From assembly GCF_001855385.1 (NCBI RefSeq), contig NZ_MKIE01000006.1, positions 1-64,000 of the forward strand: DNA of 64,000 nucleotides. The letters run 5' to 3'. Under the pieces are notes generated by a model that saw nothing but the letters and a program-made list of their open reading frames with translations, was not told the DNA's origin and made no database searches. The translations under genes and the position numbers were made by a program. Of this stretch, positions 33,721 through 43,198 are shown piece by piece. This DNA comes from Andreesenia angusta (lineage in GTDB: Bacteria; Bacillota; Clostridia; Tissierellales; Gottschalkiaceae). Position 1 is the stretch's first letter; each line of letters starts with the position of its first letter.

Positions 33721-34845
33721 ATGGAACCGTTGAGAGTACTGCAAGTCGGTATGTCGCCTTGCTATGGTGGAACGGAGTCGTTTCTTATGGGGATATACAG
33801 AAAAATAGACAGAAAAAAAGTCCAGTTTGACTTTCTAAACGTATATGATGAGGAAATAGCATGCCAGTCGGAGATAGAGAGCATGGGAGGAAAGATTCTT
33901 TACGTCAAGTTTAGAAGAAGAGAAGGGATTCACAACTACTACAAAGGGATAAAAGATTTCTTTGAAAAGCATAAAGACTATATGGTAATCCATTGTCACT
34001 ATCAGGGTCTTCAAAATATAGATATGATTTCATACGCTGCAAAAGCTGGGATTCCTGTAAGGATAGCTCATGCTCATAGCAGCGGGTATGAGGAGGAGCC
34101 TGGATTTCCTTTGAGAGCTTTAATATATTACAACAGATGGAAGATAAACAGAGTTGCAACTGAGTTTTTTGCTTGTTCGGAACTTGCAGGAAGCTGGATG
34201 TTCGGAAAGACTGTGGACGAAGGGATTGAGGTGATTAATAATTCTATAGATGCAGAGAAATTCAGATATGATGATGCAGAAAGAATAAATGTAAGAAAGC
34301 AGTTAAACTTAGAAGGCAGGTTTGTAGTTGGGACTGTTGGAAGGTTTGCGAATCAAAAGAATACGGTTTTTTTAGTTGAGGTATTTTCAGAGATACTTAA
34401 AGCAAGAGAGGATGCTTTCTTGCTGCTTGTGGGAGATGGAATGCTAAGAGATGAGGTAGAGAGAAAGATAGAGCAGCTTGGGCTAGGGTCTAGCACAAAG
34501 CTGCTTGGTGCTAGAGAAGATACGAATAGAATACTTCAGGGTATGGATGTATTTGTACTGCCTTCTAAGGCAGAGGGATTTGGAACGGTTCTCGTAGAAG
34601 CCCAAACGTCTGGATTAAAGTGCTTTGCCTCAGAAAATGTAATACCTGAGTCAGCTAAAGTGACAGATCTTTTAAGTTTCATACCCTTAGAGTCTGGAGC
34701 GAAAGTCTGGGCAAAGACAATATCCGAGGAATCTGACTACAAGAGGTCAGATAGATACGAGACTATAGTGGAATCAGGCTATGATATAAACGACAATGTG
34801 AAGATGATAGAAAATACTTATTTAAAGTTAGTAGGACGAAAATAA
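33721..34845 (+). CDS. Family 4 glycosyltransferase
   Basis: A 374-residue retaining GT-B enzyme of the EpsF type. The N-terminal domain has VLQVGMSPCYGGTESFLMGIYR, VIHCHYQG and RIAHAHSSG. The C-terminal domain has VVGTVGRFANQKNTVFLVEVF, LLLVGDG and the donor-binding FVLPSKAEGFGTVLVEAQTSG with both glutamates of E-x7-E. It probably transfers one sugar to the lipid-linked repeat; donor unknown. Confidence 0.92.
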   Translation: MEPLRVLQVGMSPCYGGTESFLMGIYRKIDRKKVQFDFLNVYDEEIACQSEIESMGGKILYVKFRRREGIHNYYKGIKDFFEKHKDYMVIHCHYQGLQNIDMISYAAKAGIPVRIAHAHSSGYEEEPGFPLRALIYYNRWKINRVATEFFACSELAGSWMFGKTVDEGIEVINNSIDAEKFRYDDAERINVRKQLNLEGRFVVGTVGRFANQKNTVFLVEVFSEILKAREDAFLLLVGDGMLRDEVERKIEQLGLGSSTKLLGAREDTNRILQGMDVFVLPSKAEGFGTVLVEAQTSGLKCFASENVIPESAKVTDLLSFIPLESGAKVWAKTISEESDYKRSDRYETIVESGYDINDNVKMIENTYLKLVGRK

Positions 34846-34857
34846 GGGGAGGTTCAC

Positions 34858-35907
34858 TTGATAAAGGTAAGCATAATAGTTCCTTTCTATAACGCGGAAT
34901 GCGGGATTAGAAAAACCATAGAGAGCATCCAGCGCCAGAGCTTAAAGGAGATAGAGGTGATATTCGTAGACGATGGCTCCACAGATGAAAGCGCCAGCTT
35001 GGTGGATAGCTACACAGCGGATGAGAGAATAAAGCTTGTCAGAAAAGAAAATGAAGGCGTGTCTTCCGCTAGGAACAGAGGTATAGCTGAAGCCAGAGGA
35101 GAGTATATAGGTTTTGTGGACTCCGACGATTGGATAGAGAAGGACATGTACAAAGAGATGTACAGCTTGGCCGTAGAAAGCGGAGCAGACATCTGTATAT
35201 GTGGATTCGTAAGAGAAAGAGACGGCTATACGGAGAACGAAGATCTAAATTTAAGCGGAATAAACGGAGCAGACTCTGAAGCTATAAAGAAGCAGCTTGT
35301 GTTTAGTATGGTCTCAGGCGAAGATCCTTTGAAGTGGGACGGCATATTTATGGGAAGTGTGTGGAGGATGATATACAGAAGAAATACTATTCTAGAGCAA
35401 AGTATACTGTTTGACGAAGAGCTTGCCATAATGGAAGATACGGTGTTTTGTCTGGAATCATTACTGGCTAGCGGGAATATAGTTGCAAGCGATAAAAGCT
35501 ACTATCACTATGTATATAGCTCGGATTCAGCTGTAAACAGGTATAGAGAGGATTTTTATGATCAGATAAAAGCTGTAAGCAAGAGAACTAGAGATCTGCT
35601 TGAAAAAAGCAGCTACTACGGCGAAGAACTGGAGAAAAGGATGAGCTGGAGATATATAAAGCTGTGCATATGGGCAATCGTAAACGAAGTTGGCGCTGGG
35701 ACTGAGAAGTCATTTGGCGAAAAAACAAGATGCATTTCAGAGATATGTGAAGACGCACACTTTAAGAACTCGATTGCAAAGGTGAAAAAGTCTAACTATA
35801 ATTTCAGGAACAGGATAAAGCTTTTTCTGCTAGAAAGAAATATGGGGACCATTCTGTATTTTTATTTCAAGCTGGCTGAAAAAAGCAAGAAGGGGGAATT
35901 GCAATGA
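34858..35907 (+). CDS. Family 2 glycosyltransferase
   Basis: A 349-residue GT-A enzyme. TTG is the start behind GGGGAGG (34846-34852). It shows [68 protein letters not shown] (DxD-type SDD) and LAIMEDTVF as acceptor-side ED motif, typical of capsule GT2 enzymes such as EpsJ. Its stop overlaps the gmd start by four bases (ATGA), so translation is coupled. Confidence 0.92.
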   Translation: MIKVSIIVPFYNAECGIRKTIESIQRQSLKEIEVIFVDDGSTDESASLVDSYTADERIKLVRKENEGVSSARNRGIAEARGEYIGFVDSDDWIEKDMYKEMYSLAVESGADICICGFVRERDGYTENEDLNLSGINGADSEAIKKQLVFSMVSGEDPLKWDGIFMGSVWRMIYRRNTILEQSILFDEELAIMEDTVFCLESLLASGNIVASDKSYYHYVYSSDSAVNRYREDFYDQIKAVSKRTRDLLEKSSYYGEELEKRMSWRYIKLCIWAIVNEVGAGTEKSFGEKTRCISEICEDAHFKNSIAKVKKSNYNFRNRIKLFLLERNMGTILYFYFKLAEKSKKGELQ

Positions 35908-36986
35908 AAAAGGCGCTTATAACTGGAATCACAGGTCAGGACGGGTCTTTTCTGGCGGAATTTCTGCTGGAGAAGGGATACGAGGTGCATGGAATAATAA
36001 GGAGGAGCTCTTCTTTCAACACAGAGAGGATAGAGCATCTGTATATAGATGAACTGCTGAGGGATATGAAGATAAAGAGGAAGGTGCTTCTGCACTACGG
36101 AGACATGACCGACTCGACCAACCTTATAAGGCTTATAAGGGAGATACAGCCTGACGAGATATACAATCTGGCGGCGATGTCCCATGTAAAGGTGTCGTTT
36201 GAGGTGCCAGAGTACACTGCTGATACCGACGGAGTCGGGACGCTCAGGCTGATGGAGGCCGTCAGGTTCCTCGGGTATGAAGACAGAACGAGAATATACC
36301 AGGCGTCCACTTCGGAGCTTTTCGGGAAGGTGCAGGAGATACCGCAGAACGAGAATACGCCGTTCTATCCTAGAAGCCCCTACGGGGTGGCCAAGCTCTA
36401 CGGCTACTGGATAACCAAGAACTACAGAGAGGCCTACAATATGTTTGCCGTAAACGGGATACTCTTCAACCACGAGTCTGAAAGGCGGGGCGAGACTTTT
36501 GTAACAAGGAAGATAACGCTTGCGGCCGCTAGGATAAAAAAAGGGACTCAGGAGAAGCTGTACTTGGGGAATATAGATTCCAAGCGTGACTGGGGATATG
36601 CCAAGGACTATGTGGAGTGCATGTGGCTTATGCTTCAGCATCACACGCCCGAGGACTTTGTAATTGCCACAGGAGAGACGCACACTGTAAGGGAATTTAC
36701 GACGCTTGCCTTTAAAGAGGCTGGAATAGAGCTGGAATGGGTCGGGACCGGAGTGGATGAGAAGGGTATAGACACAGCCACAGGCAGGGTTGTAGTGGAG
36801 ATAGATCCGAAGTACTTCAGGCCGACCGAGGTGGATATACTGCTAGGGGATCCTACAAAGGCGAAAGAGGTGCTTGGCTGGAACCCTACTCAGACCAAAT
36901 TCGAGGAGCTTGTCAAGATAATGGTGAAGAGCGACTTGGAGCATGTAGAGAGGGAAGAGAGAATAAGGCAGGAGTTTGACGACTAA
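35904..36986 (+). CDS. gmd: GDP-mannose 4,6-dehydratase
   Basis: Gmd converts GDP-mannose to GDP-4-keto-6-deoxymannose, the first step of GDP-fucose synthesis. The 360 residues match the family. Seen are [19 protein letters not shown] (NADP-binding), [44 protein letters not shown] (catalytic Tyr/Lys), [18 protein letters not shown] and [21 protein letters not shown]. The product passes to the Fcl enzyme encoded just downstream. Confidence 0.98.
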   Translation: MKKALITGITGQDGSFLAEFLLEKGYEVHGIIRRSSSFNTERIEHLYIDELLRDMKIKRKVLLHYGDMTDSTNLIRLIREIQPDEIYNLAAMSHVKVSFEVPEYTADTDGVGTLRLMEAVRFLGYEDRTRIYQASTSELFGKVQEIPQNENTPFYPRSPYGVAKLYGYWITKNYREAYNMFAVNGILFNHESERRGETFVTRKITLAAARIKKGTQEKLYLGNIDSKRDWGYAKDYVECMWLMLQHHTPEDFVIATGETHTVREFTTLAFKEAGIELEWVGTGVDEKGIDTATGRVVVEIDPKYFRPTEVDILLGDPTKAKEVLGWNPTQTKFEELVKIMVKSDLEHVEREERIRQEFDD

Positions 36987-37014
36987 TAATTCATTACACA
37001 AGGGGGAGAGCGAA

Positions 37015-37959
37015 ATGGAGAAAAATTCAAAGATATATGTGGCAGGCCATAGGGGGCTTGTGGGATCGTCTATAATGAGGTGCTTGGAAGGACAGGGCTA
37101 CAGCAATATAATCACGAGGACTTCCAAGGAGCTAAATCTGATGAGGCAGGCAGAGGTCGAGAAATTCTTTGAAGAGGAAAAGCCTGAGTACGTCTTTGTG
37201 GCGGCCGCGAAGGTCGGGGGGATAGTGGCCAACAACACTTATCCGGCGGAGTTTCTCTACAACAATTTGATGATTGAGCTGAATATAATCCACAATGCAT
37301 ATGTGCATGGAGTCAAGAAGCTGCTTTTCTTGGGGTCTTCCTGCATATACCCGAAGCTTGCACCGCAGCCTATAAAAGAGGAATACCTTTTTACAGGTCT
37401 TTTAGAGCCTACCAACGAGGCCTATGCAGTGGCCAAGATAGGCGGAATAGAGATGTGCAAGTTCTACAGAAGGCAGTACGGCTGCGACTTTATCTCGGCC
37501 ATGCCGACTAATCTATACGGCATAAACGACAACTTCAACCTAGAGACATCACATGTAATACCTGCACTCGTAAGGAGGTTTCACGAAGCCAAGCTAAACG
37601 GAGACGCTGAAGTGGTGATATGGGGAAGTGGCGAGCCTAGGAGAGAGTTCCTATATGTGGACGACTTGGCTGATGCGCTTGTACACTTAATGAACAACTA
37701 CAGCGGAGAAAGCCATGTGAACATAGGCGTGGGAGAAGACCTGAAGATATCAGAGCTTGCAGAGATTGTAAAAGAAGTTGTAGGCTACGGCGGGGAGATA
37801 GTCAAGGACAGTTCCAAGCCCGACGGAACTCCAAGAAAGCTTCTGGATGTGAGCCTTCTTGAAAGCACTGGATGGAAGCACAAGACAGGACTTGCAGACG
37901 GAATAAGTAAAGTATACGCATGGTATCTAGAGCAGCCTGAAGACAAGATAAAGCGCTAG
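37015..37959 (+). CDS. fcl: GDP-L-fucose synthase
   Basis: Fcl (WcaG) epimerises and reduces GDP-4-keto-6-deoxymannose to GDP-L-fucose. The roughly 314-residue protein carries [16 protein letters not shown] (NADP-binding), [47 protein letters not shown] (catalytic Tyr/Lys) and [10 protein letters not shown]. The frame is open from a TTG at 36976 that overlaps gmd, but AGGGGGAGAG (37001-37010) selects ATG 37015. With gmd and manC it forms a complete set from mannose 1-phosphate to GDP-fucose, so fucose is a predicted sugar of the polymer. Confidence 0.97.
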   Translation: MEKNSKIYVAGHRGLVGSSIMRCLEGQGYSNIITRTSKELNLMRQAEVEKFFEEEKPEYVFVAAAKVGGIVANNTYPAEFLYNNLMIELNIIHNAYVHGVKKLLFLGSSCIYPKLAPQPIKEEYLFTGLLEPTNEAYAVAKIGGIEMCKFYRRQYGCDFISAMPTNLYGINDNFNLETSHVIPALVRRFHEAKLNGDAEVVIWGSGEPRREFLYVDDLADALVHLMNNYSGESHVNIGVGEDLKISELAEIVKEVVGYGGEIVKDSSKPDGTPRKLLDVSLLESTGWKHKTGLADGISKVYAWYLEQPEDKIKR

Positions 37960-37971
37960 GAGGGGATTGGT

Positions 37972-39354
37972 ATGAAAGTAATTATTCTGGCAGGAGGCAG
38001 TGGTACAAGGCTATGGCCGCTCAGTAGAGAGAGGTATCCAAAGCAGTTTATAAAGCTTCAGGGGAAAAGCGAATCTCTTTTCCAGGAGACTTTCAGGCGA
38101 AGCCTTCTTCTTGCCGAGATAGACGATATATATGTGGCTACAAACGAGAAATACAAGTTTCTAGTTATGGGCGCCGTGGAAGAGCTTGGCTACAGCTACA
38201 GCGAGGAACGCATACTTGTGGAGCCTGAAGCCAAGAACACGCTGCCTGCAATATACGCCGGCGTAAGAGAGACTCTCAAAAGCGGAGAGGACACTGTTGT
38301 GGTATTTCCTTCTGACCATATGATAGAGGACAGGCAGGGGTTTGCAGAGCTTATCACGGAGTCTGAACCACTTTCTAGAGACTTTCTTGTGACATTCGGC
38401 ATAAAGCCGGACACTCCGAACACAGGCTACGGATATATCTCGCCTGGAGAAGCTGTGGGAAACGGATACAAGGTGCAGTCCTTCAAAGAGAAGCCTAGCT
38501 ATGAAAAGGCTTTGGAGTATATAGGCTGCGGCTACTACTGGAATGCCGGAATTTTCATGTTCAACTCGGGACTCTTTGTGGAAGAGGTAAAGCATCACGC
38601 TCCCGAGATATACTCCGCCTTTGAGGGGACAGAGAGCATAGATGAGGCCTTCTCCAACATAGCGGAGGGGATTTCAATAGACTACGGCATTATGGAAAAG
38701 AGCGACAGCGTTGCAGTTGTCCCAGCAGATATAAGCTGGAACGACCTCGGAAGTTTCGACTCCTTCTACGACGTGTTCGAGAGGGATGAGAATGAGAATA
38801 TAACTGGAAAAGAGAATATACTCCTAGACTCGAACGACAATATCATCTTCTCTGAAGAGGGAAAACTGGTGGCTACGATAGGGCTTGACGACATGATAGT
38901 CATAGACAACAGAGACGCGCTGCTTGTGTGTAAGAAAGATCAGTCGCAGAAAGTCAAGGAAGTCGTGCAGACGCTTAAGGACAGACACGATGTCAGGACA
39001 GAGTACCATGTCCAGGATTACAGGCCGTGGGGCTACTACAAGATACTGGAGGAAGAGAAGAACTCCTTCAAGATAAAGCATATAACCGTATACTCCGGAA
39101 AGAAACTGAGCTATCAGTTCCACTACCACAGAAGCGAGCACTGGGTGGTTGTAAGGGGGATGGCCAAGGTGACAGTCGATGGAGAGGAAAAGCTTGTTTC
39201 AGCTGGAGAGAGCATCTACATGAAAGCTGGGCAGAAGCACAGGCTTGAAAACCCGGGTAAAATACCACTCGAGATAATTGAGATACAGATGGGCGATTAC
39301 CTAGAAGAAGATGACATAATAAGGCTGGAGGACGAGTACAAGAGAAGATACTAG
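37972..39354 (+). CDS. manC: Mannose-1-phosphate guanylyltransferase / mannose-6-phosphate isomerase
   Basis: A bifunctional type II enzyme of 460 residues. The N-terminal nucleotidyltransferase has VIILAGGSGTRLWPLSRERYPKQF, VFPSDHMI and FKEKPSYEKA. The C-terminal cupin, of isomerase type, has RPWGYYKILEEE, KLSYQFHYHRSEHWVVVRG (metal-binding His/Glu) and QKHRLENPG. It supplies GDP-mannose to gmd. AGGAGGGG precedes ATG 37972. Confidence 0.97.
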   Translation: MKVIILAGGSGTRLWPLSRERYPKQFIKLQGKSESLFQETFRRSLLLAEIDDIYVATNEKYKFLVMGAVEELGYSYSEERILVEPEAKNTLPAIYAGVRETLKSGEDTVVVFPSDHMIEDRQGFAELITESEPLSRDFLVTFGIKPDTPNTGYGYISPGEAVGNGYKVQSFKEKPSYEKALEYIGCGYYWNAGIFMFNSGLFVEEVKHHAPEIYSAFEGTESIDEAFSNIAEGISIDYGIMEKSDSVAVVPADISWNDLGSFDSFYDVFERDENENITGKENILLDSNDNIIFSEEGKLVATIGLDDMIVIDNRDALLVCKKDQSQKVKEVVQTLKDRHDVRTEYHVQDYRPWGYYKILEEEKNSFKIKHITVYSGKKLSYQFHYHRSEHWVVVRGMAKVTVDGEEKLVSAGESIYMKAGQKHRLENPGKIPLEIIEIQMGDYLEEDDIIRLEDEYKRRY

Positions 39355-39378
39355 ATTGAATGAGAGGTGGAGAAGAGC

Positions 39379-40602
39379 ATGAAATCTGTTCAGATCAATC
39401 AGGTCTGCGGAAGCGGCAGTACAGGCAGGATAGCGCTGGATATAAGCAAGACACTAGATGAAGAGAATATTGAAAACTGGATACTCTACGGATATGGGGA
39501 TTCGGACTACGAAAGAGCCATAAAGTTCGGAGGAGCGTTCAACATAAGGAGCCATCAGCTTAAGACAAGGCTGCTTGGGAAGCATGGATTCTACTCTAAG
39601 TCTGCCACAAAAGAGCTTGTAAAGAAGCTTGAGGCCATAGACCCGGATATAATCCACCTTCACAATCTGCATGGGCACTACTTGAATGTAGAGCTGCTTT
39701 TCAATTACCTGTCTGAATTCAAGAAGCCTGTGATCTGGACTCTTCACGACTGCTGGAGCTTCACAGGTCACTGTGCATATTTCGACTACGTCGGGTGTGA
39801 AAAATGGAGGACTGGATGCTACAAGTGCCCTAATCTTAGAGAGTACCCCAGAAGCCTGCTGTTTGACAGGTCTAAGGAGTCCTACAGGGACAAAAAAAAG
39901 ATATTCAACAGTATTGAGAATCTGAGTATAGTTGCTCCGTCGGAGTGGCTTGCTGGGCTTGCAAGAAAGTCTTTTCTTGGAAAATATCCTGTGAAAGTTA
40001 TATACAACGGGATAGACTTAGATGTGTTTAAGCCCACAGAGTCGAATTTCAGGCAGGAAAATGGGCTTCAGGGAAAGTTTGTGATGCTTGGAGTTGCAAA
40101 TGTATGGGAAAGAAGAAAAGGGTATAGCTATTTTCTAGAGCTTTCTAAGAGGCTGAAAGAGGACGAGAGGATAGTGCTCTTAGGGCTTGACGAGAGCCAG
40201 AAGCGAGAGCTTCCAAACAATATATTGGCTGTTGAGAAGACAAGCTCGCAAAAGGAGCTTGCAAAAATATACTCCGCGGCGGATCTGTTTGTAAACCCTA
40301 CACTTGAAGAGGTATTTGGGCTTGTGAACGCCGAGTCACTGGCTTGCGGAACTCCGGTAGTGACTTTCAATACTGGAGGAAGTCCAGAGGCTATAGACGA
40401 ATACACGGGGATAGTGGTTGAAAAGGGGAATTTAGAAGAACTTGTAACTTCCATAGAAAAGATTAAGGCTAATGGCAAGAGCTTTTACTCGGAACGCTGC
40501 ATAAACAGAGTGCGAGAGTTGTTTGAGAAAACAGAGAAGTACAAAGAGTATGTAAGCCTTTACCGTGAAATAAACGGTCGGGCAGAAAAGAAGGTGAAAT
40601 AA
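39379..40602 (+). CDS. Family 4 glycosyltransferase, WcaC-like
   Basis: A GT-B glycosyltransferase of about 407 residues resembling colanic-acid WcaC. N-terminal marks are QINQVCGSGSTGRIALDISK, IIHLHNLHGHYLNVELLF and the Cys/Trp-rich WTLHDCWSFTGHCAYFDYVGCEKW. C-terminal marks are VIYNGIDLDVFKP and LFVNPTLEEVFGLVNAESLACG (E-x7-E). A GTG at 39367 is in frame, but AGGTGGAG (39365-39372) fits ATG 39379. It is placed after the GDP-fucose genes; a fucosyl or mannosyl transfer is possible but not demonstrable. Confidence 0.92.
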   Translation: MKSVQINQVCGSGSTGRIALDISKTLDEENIENWILYGYGDSDYERAIKFGGAFNIRSHQLKTRLLGKHGFYSKSATKELVKKLEAIDPDIIHLHNLHGHYLNVELLFNYLSEFKKPVIWTLHDCWSFTGHCAYFDYVGCEKWRTGCYKCPNLREYPRSLLFDRSKESYRDKKKIFNSIENLSIVAPSEWLAGLARKSFLGKYPVKVIYNGIDLDVFKPTESNFRQENGLQGKFVMLGVANVWERRKGYSYFLELSKRLKEDERIVLLGLDESQKRELPNNILAVEKTSSQKELAKIYSAADLFVNPTLEEVFGLVNAESLACGTPVVTFNTGGSPEAIDEYTGIVVEKGNLEELVTSIEKIKANGKSFYSERCINRVRELFEKTEKYKEYVSLYREINGRAEKKVK

Positions 40603-41652
40603 TTGATAATATATATATACAATATGGTGCTAATACTTATAGGGGGGGCGGTCCTGCTGGACATGGTCTCGGACAGGGCTTCGAAAAAGCTTTACTGTTC
40701 AGTAGTCGCGGTCAACATGGCGCTTATATCTGGACTCAGGGCATACAGCGTTGGACCGGATACAGCCAACTATGTTTGGTATTTTATGAGGGATGCCACA
40801 AGGAGCTTTTCTGAAATAATACTGGGTAATACCGACTTGGAGAAGGGGTATATACTTTTTGAGTACATCGTCTCAAGGTTCACGTCGAATCCTACGGTTT
40901 TCTTTTTGTTGGTGGCGTTCTTTTTCATGGCAGTGACTTCACTACTTGTCTACAGGTACTCAGCCGAGCCTTGTCTTAGCTTTCTTGTGTTTGCTTCATT
41001 GGGTTTTTTTACTTTTTCGATGCTGGCTTCAAGACAGACTATGGCTTTGGGGATAACACTCTTAAGCTTTAAGTTTATAAAGGAAAAGAGGCTTATTCCG
41101 TTTCTAATATCTATTGCAGTAGCTATGAATTTCCACTTTTCATCGGTGGCATTTCTGCCGGCATATTTTCTGGCCAGAAAGAAGCTCACCAAGACGTACA
41201 TCATAGGTGCAGCAATAGGAATACCAGGAGCTTACTTGCTTAAAGAGCAGGTTTTCATAATTTTAAGCAAGTTTACAAAGTACAATTACAGCCCTATTGA
41301 GAATGAAGGGCCTTATGTGCTAATAACGCTTATGATACTTGTGTTTATAGGAGGGTTTATTCAGCGTGAGAGCGTTATAAAGAGAAATGCCGACAACTTG
41401 ATACTCTACAACATGTCTTTTTCTTCTATAATAATTGCTATGCTGACTTTTGTGCATCCAAGCGCCATAAGGGTGGCTTACTACTATCATATATACTTGA
41501 TCTTGTTTATACCTGAAATAATACTTTCTATTTCAGACAAAAAAATAAGACGTATAGCCTATGTGCTTAGCATCGTGGCGCTTGTGACATTGGGAATAAG
41601 GCTATTGCTCAAAAATTCATACTATGTGCCTTATCTTTTCTTTTGGCAGTAA
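40603..41652 (+). CDS. EpsG-family polysaccharide polymerase
   Basis: A polytopic membrane protein of 349 residues with about nine or ten helices. The EpsG/Wzy-type signature SGLRAYSVGPDTANYVWYF lies near residues 43-60, and FSMLASRQTMALGI and AMNFHFSSVAFLPAYF are further family marks. It should link flipped repeat units on the outer face of the membrane. TTG 40603 directly follows the previous stop. No other polymerase candidate occurs in the locus, which supports the assignment. Confidence 0.87.
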   Translation: MIIYIYNMVLILIGGAVLLDMVSDRASKKLYCSVVAVNMALISGLRAYSVGPDTANYVWYFMRDATRSFSEIILGNTDLEKGYILFEYIVSRFTSNPTVFFLLVAFFFMAVTSLLVYRYSAEPCLSFLVFASLGFFTFSMLASRQTMALGITLLSFKFIKEKRLIPFLISIAVAMNFHFSSVAFLPAYFLARKKLTKTYIIGAAIGIPGAYLLKEQVFIILSKFTKYNYSPIENEGPYVLITLMILVFIGGFIQRESVIKRNADNLILYNMSFSSIIIAMLTFVHPSAIRVAYYYHIYLILFIPEIILSISDKKIRRIAYVLSIVALVTLGIRLLLKNSYYVPYLFFWQ

Positions 41653-41747
41653 CTTTTTGAAAAATAAAGCAGTTCTATTTTTGATAGCGAGGGCTTAAAA
41701 TAGGGTATCATAGACTAATGATATATCAAGAAAGCGAGGCGAGTGAA

Positions 41748-42449
41748 TTGAGACAGACCATGGAAATTTCAGAGCTCCTAGAGGTTCTAGGAAAGAGAAA
41801 ATGGATAGTGGCATTTATTACTGTATTTACGGCGTTGGCGGGATTTGCATACAGCTATTTTTTAGTAAACCCGATGTATAGAGCAGACACTACGCTTATG
41901 GTGAGCAGCTCAAAGGGGACAGTCTCGGCGGATGATCCGGCATCATATATAGATATTGGACGCATAAGCGTGAATCAGATGATAGCTGTGACTTACGGGG
42001 AAATAGTCAAGTCTAGAGTCGTACTAGAGCCTGTGATAGAGGAGCTAGATTTAGACATGAGCTACGAGGAGCTTCTAGACAGGACTGTTTCAGAGCCAGT
42101 TGAAGCTACAGAGATAATCAGGATATCTGTTGAAGCCGAGAGCAGAAACGATGCAGTCACAATAGCCAACAAGATAACAGAGGTATTTGTAGAGGAAGTA
42201 GTCAGAATACTTAAAGTGAACAATGTGGAGATAATAGACAGAGCTGCGGCTACAGAAGAACCTGTAAACATGAGCCCTGTAGCTTTGACGGCAATAGCTG
42301 CTGCAGCTGGGGTAGTGATTGGAATACTTGTAGCTTTAATAGTGGACTACAGGGACAATACGCTAAAGTCGGCTGAAGATATAGAGAGGCAAATAGGAAT
42401 TCCGGTGATAGGATCTATACCAGACTTTGGAAAAATGAAAGAAGACTAA
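41748..42449 (+). CDS. Chain-length regulator / BY-kinase activator (Wzz, YveK/CapA type)
   Basis: A membrane protein of about 233 residues with helices near each end (IVAFITVFTALAGFAYSYFLV and the Ala-rich LTAIAAAAGVVIGILVALIV) and an extracellular Wzz domain between, including NPMYRADTTLMVSS. In Firmicutes such proteins activate a separate cytoplasmic tyrosine kinase, encoded next. ATG 41718 is in frame, but GAGGCGAG (41735-41742) favours TTG 41748; ATG 41760 is a third option. TTGATA at 41681 and GGGTAT at 41703 may belong to an internal promoter. Confidence 0.92.
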   Translation: MRQTMEISELLEVLGKRKWIVAFITVFTALAGFAYSYFLVNPMYRADTTLMVSSSKGTVSADDPASYIDIGRISVNQMIAVTYGEIVKSRVVLEPVIEELDLDMSYEELLDRTVSEPVEATEIIRISVEAESRNDAVTIANKITEVFVEEVVRILKVNNVEIIDRAAATEEPVNMSPVALTAIAAAAGVVIGILVALIVDYRDNTLKSAEDIERQIGIPVIGSIPDFGKMKED

Positions 42450-42462
42450 GGAGGGGCTAGAA

Positions 42463-43143
42463 TTGAAACAGCTCATAGTGCACGAGAAGCCAAAATCCCC
42501 GATTTCGGAGGCGTATAGAAGCATAAGAACTAACATACAGTTTGCTAATATAGACAAAGAGATGAAGACCATAATGTTTACCAGCACAAATAAGTCTGAG
42601 GGAAAGACCACTACGATATCGAATATAGCTCTTACTATGGCGGATGCAGGACATAGAGTGCTAGTGGTGGACTGCGACTTTCGAAACCCAAGCATACACA
42701 AGGCTTTTGGAATTACAAACAAGTACGGTGTAACAGATGTGCTGCTTAAGGGAAAGGACCACAAGGAGTATTTGAATCACATAATGACCCACGACAATCT
42801 AGACGTGCTCACAGCCGGAAAAGTGCCTAGAAATCCTTCAGAGCTCCTATACTCCAACTCAATGAGAAAGCTCATGGAGGAGTTCAAGAAGGACTACGAC
42901 TATGTTATGGTGGATTCGCCACCAATACTGCCTGTTACAGATGCAACTGTCATGGCCACTTATATGGATGGAGTAGTGCTGGTGTGTGCATCAGGTGCTG
43001 CAGAAGTGGAGTCAACCAGAAAAGCTGTGGACTCACTTAAAAAAGTGGGTGCCAATATCATAGGCGCAGTACTTAACAGGACGCCGGTGAAATACAAGGA
43101 GTATCACAATTATTATTACTATGACGATAAAAAAACGGACTAA
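42463..43143 (+). CDS. Capsular tyrosine-protein kinase (BY-kinase, CapB/YwqD type)
   Basis: A 226-residue P-loop kinase that autophosphorylates a C-terminal tyrosine cluster and sets polymer length with its membrane partner. Marks are EAYRSIRTNIQFA, Walker A STNKSEGKTTTISNIA, Walker A' VLVVDCDFRNP, Walker B YVMVDSPPILP and the tail YKEYHNYYYYDDKKTD with six tyrosines. TTG 42463 follows AAGGAGGGG, 13 bp after the activator gene. The cognate phosphatase lies at 45113. Confidence 0.95.
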   Translation: MKQLIVHEKPKSPISEAYRSIRTNIQFANIDKEMKTIMFTSTNKSEGKTTTISNIALTMADAGHRVLVVDCDFRNPSIHKAFGITNKYGVTDVLLKGKDHKEYLNHIMTHDNLDVLTAGKVPRNPSELLYSNSMRKLMEEFKKDYDYVMVDSPPILPVTDATVMATYMDGVVLVCASGAAEVESTRKAVDSLKKVGANIIGAVLNRTPVKYKEYHNYYYYDDKKTD

Positions 43144-43198
43144 AATATTGAAATCACCAAAAGACCTGTAAAGTGAAAGTCTGAGTGAGGCGATAAAA

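Noticed and set aside
35862..36683. Long open frame (273 codons) on the minus strand
   Set aside because: It lies antisense to gmd, a fully convincing gene, has no ribosome binding site and its translation has no recognisable domain.
41681..41708. Sigma-B-like promoter with GGGTAT at 41703 before the chain-length gene
   Set aside because: No GTTTAA-like box at 12-15 bp; TTGATA with a 16-17 bp spacing gives only a poor sigma-A alternative.
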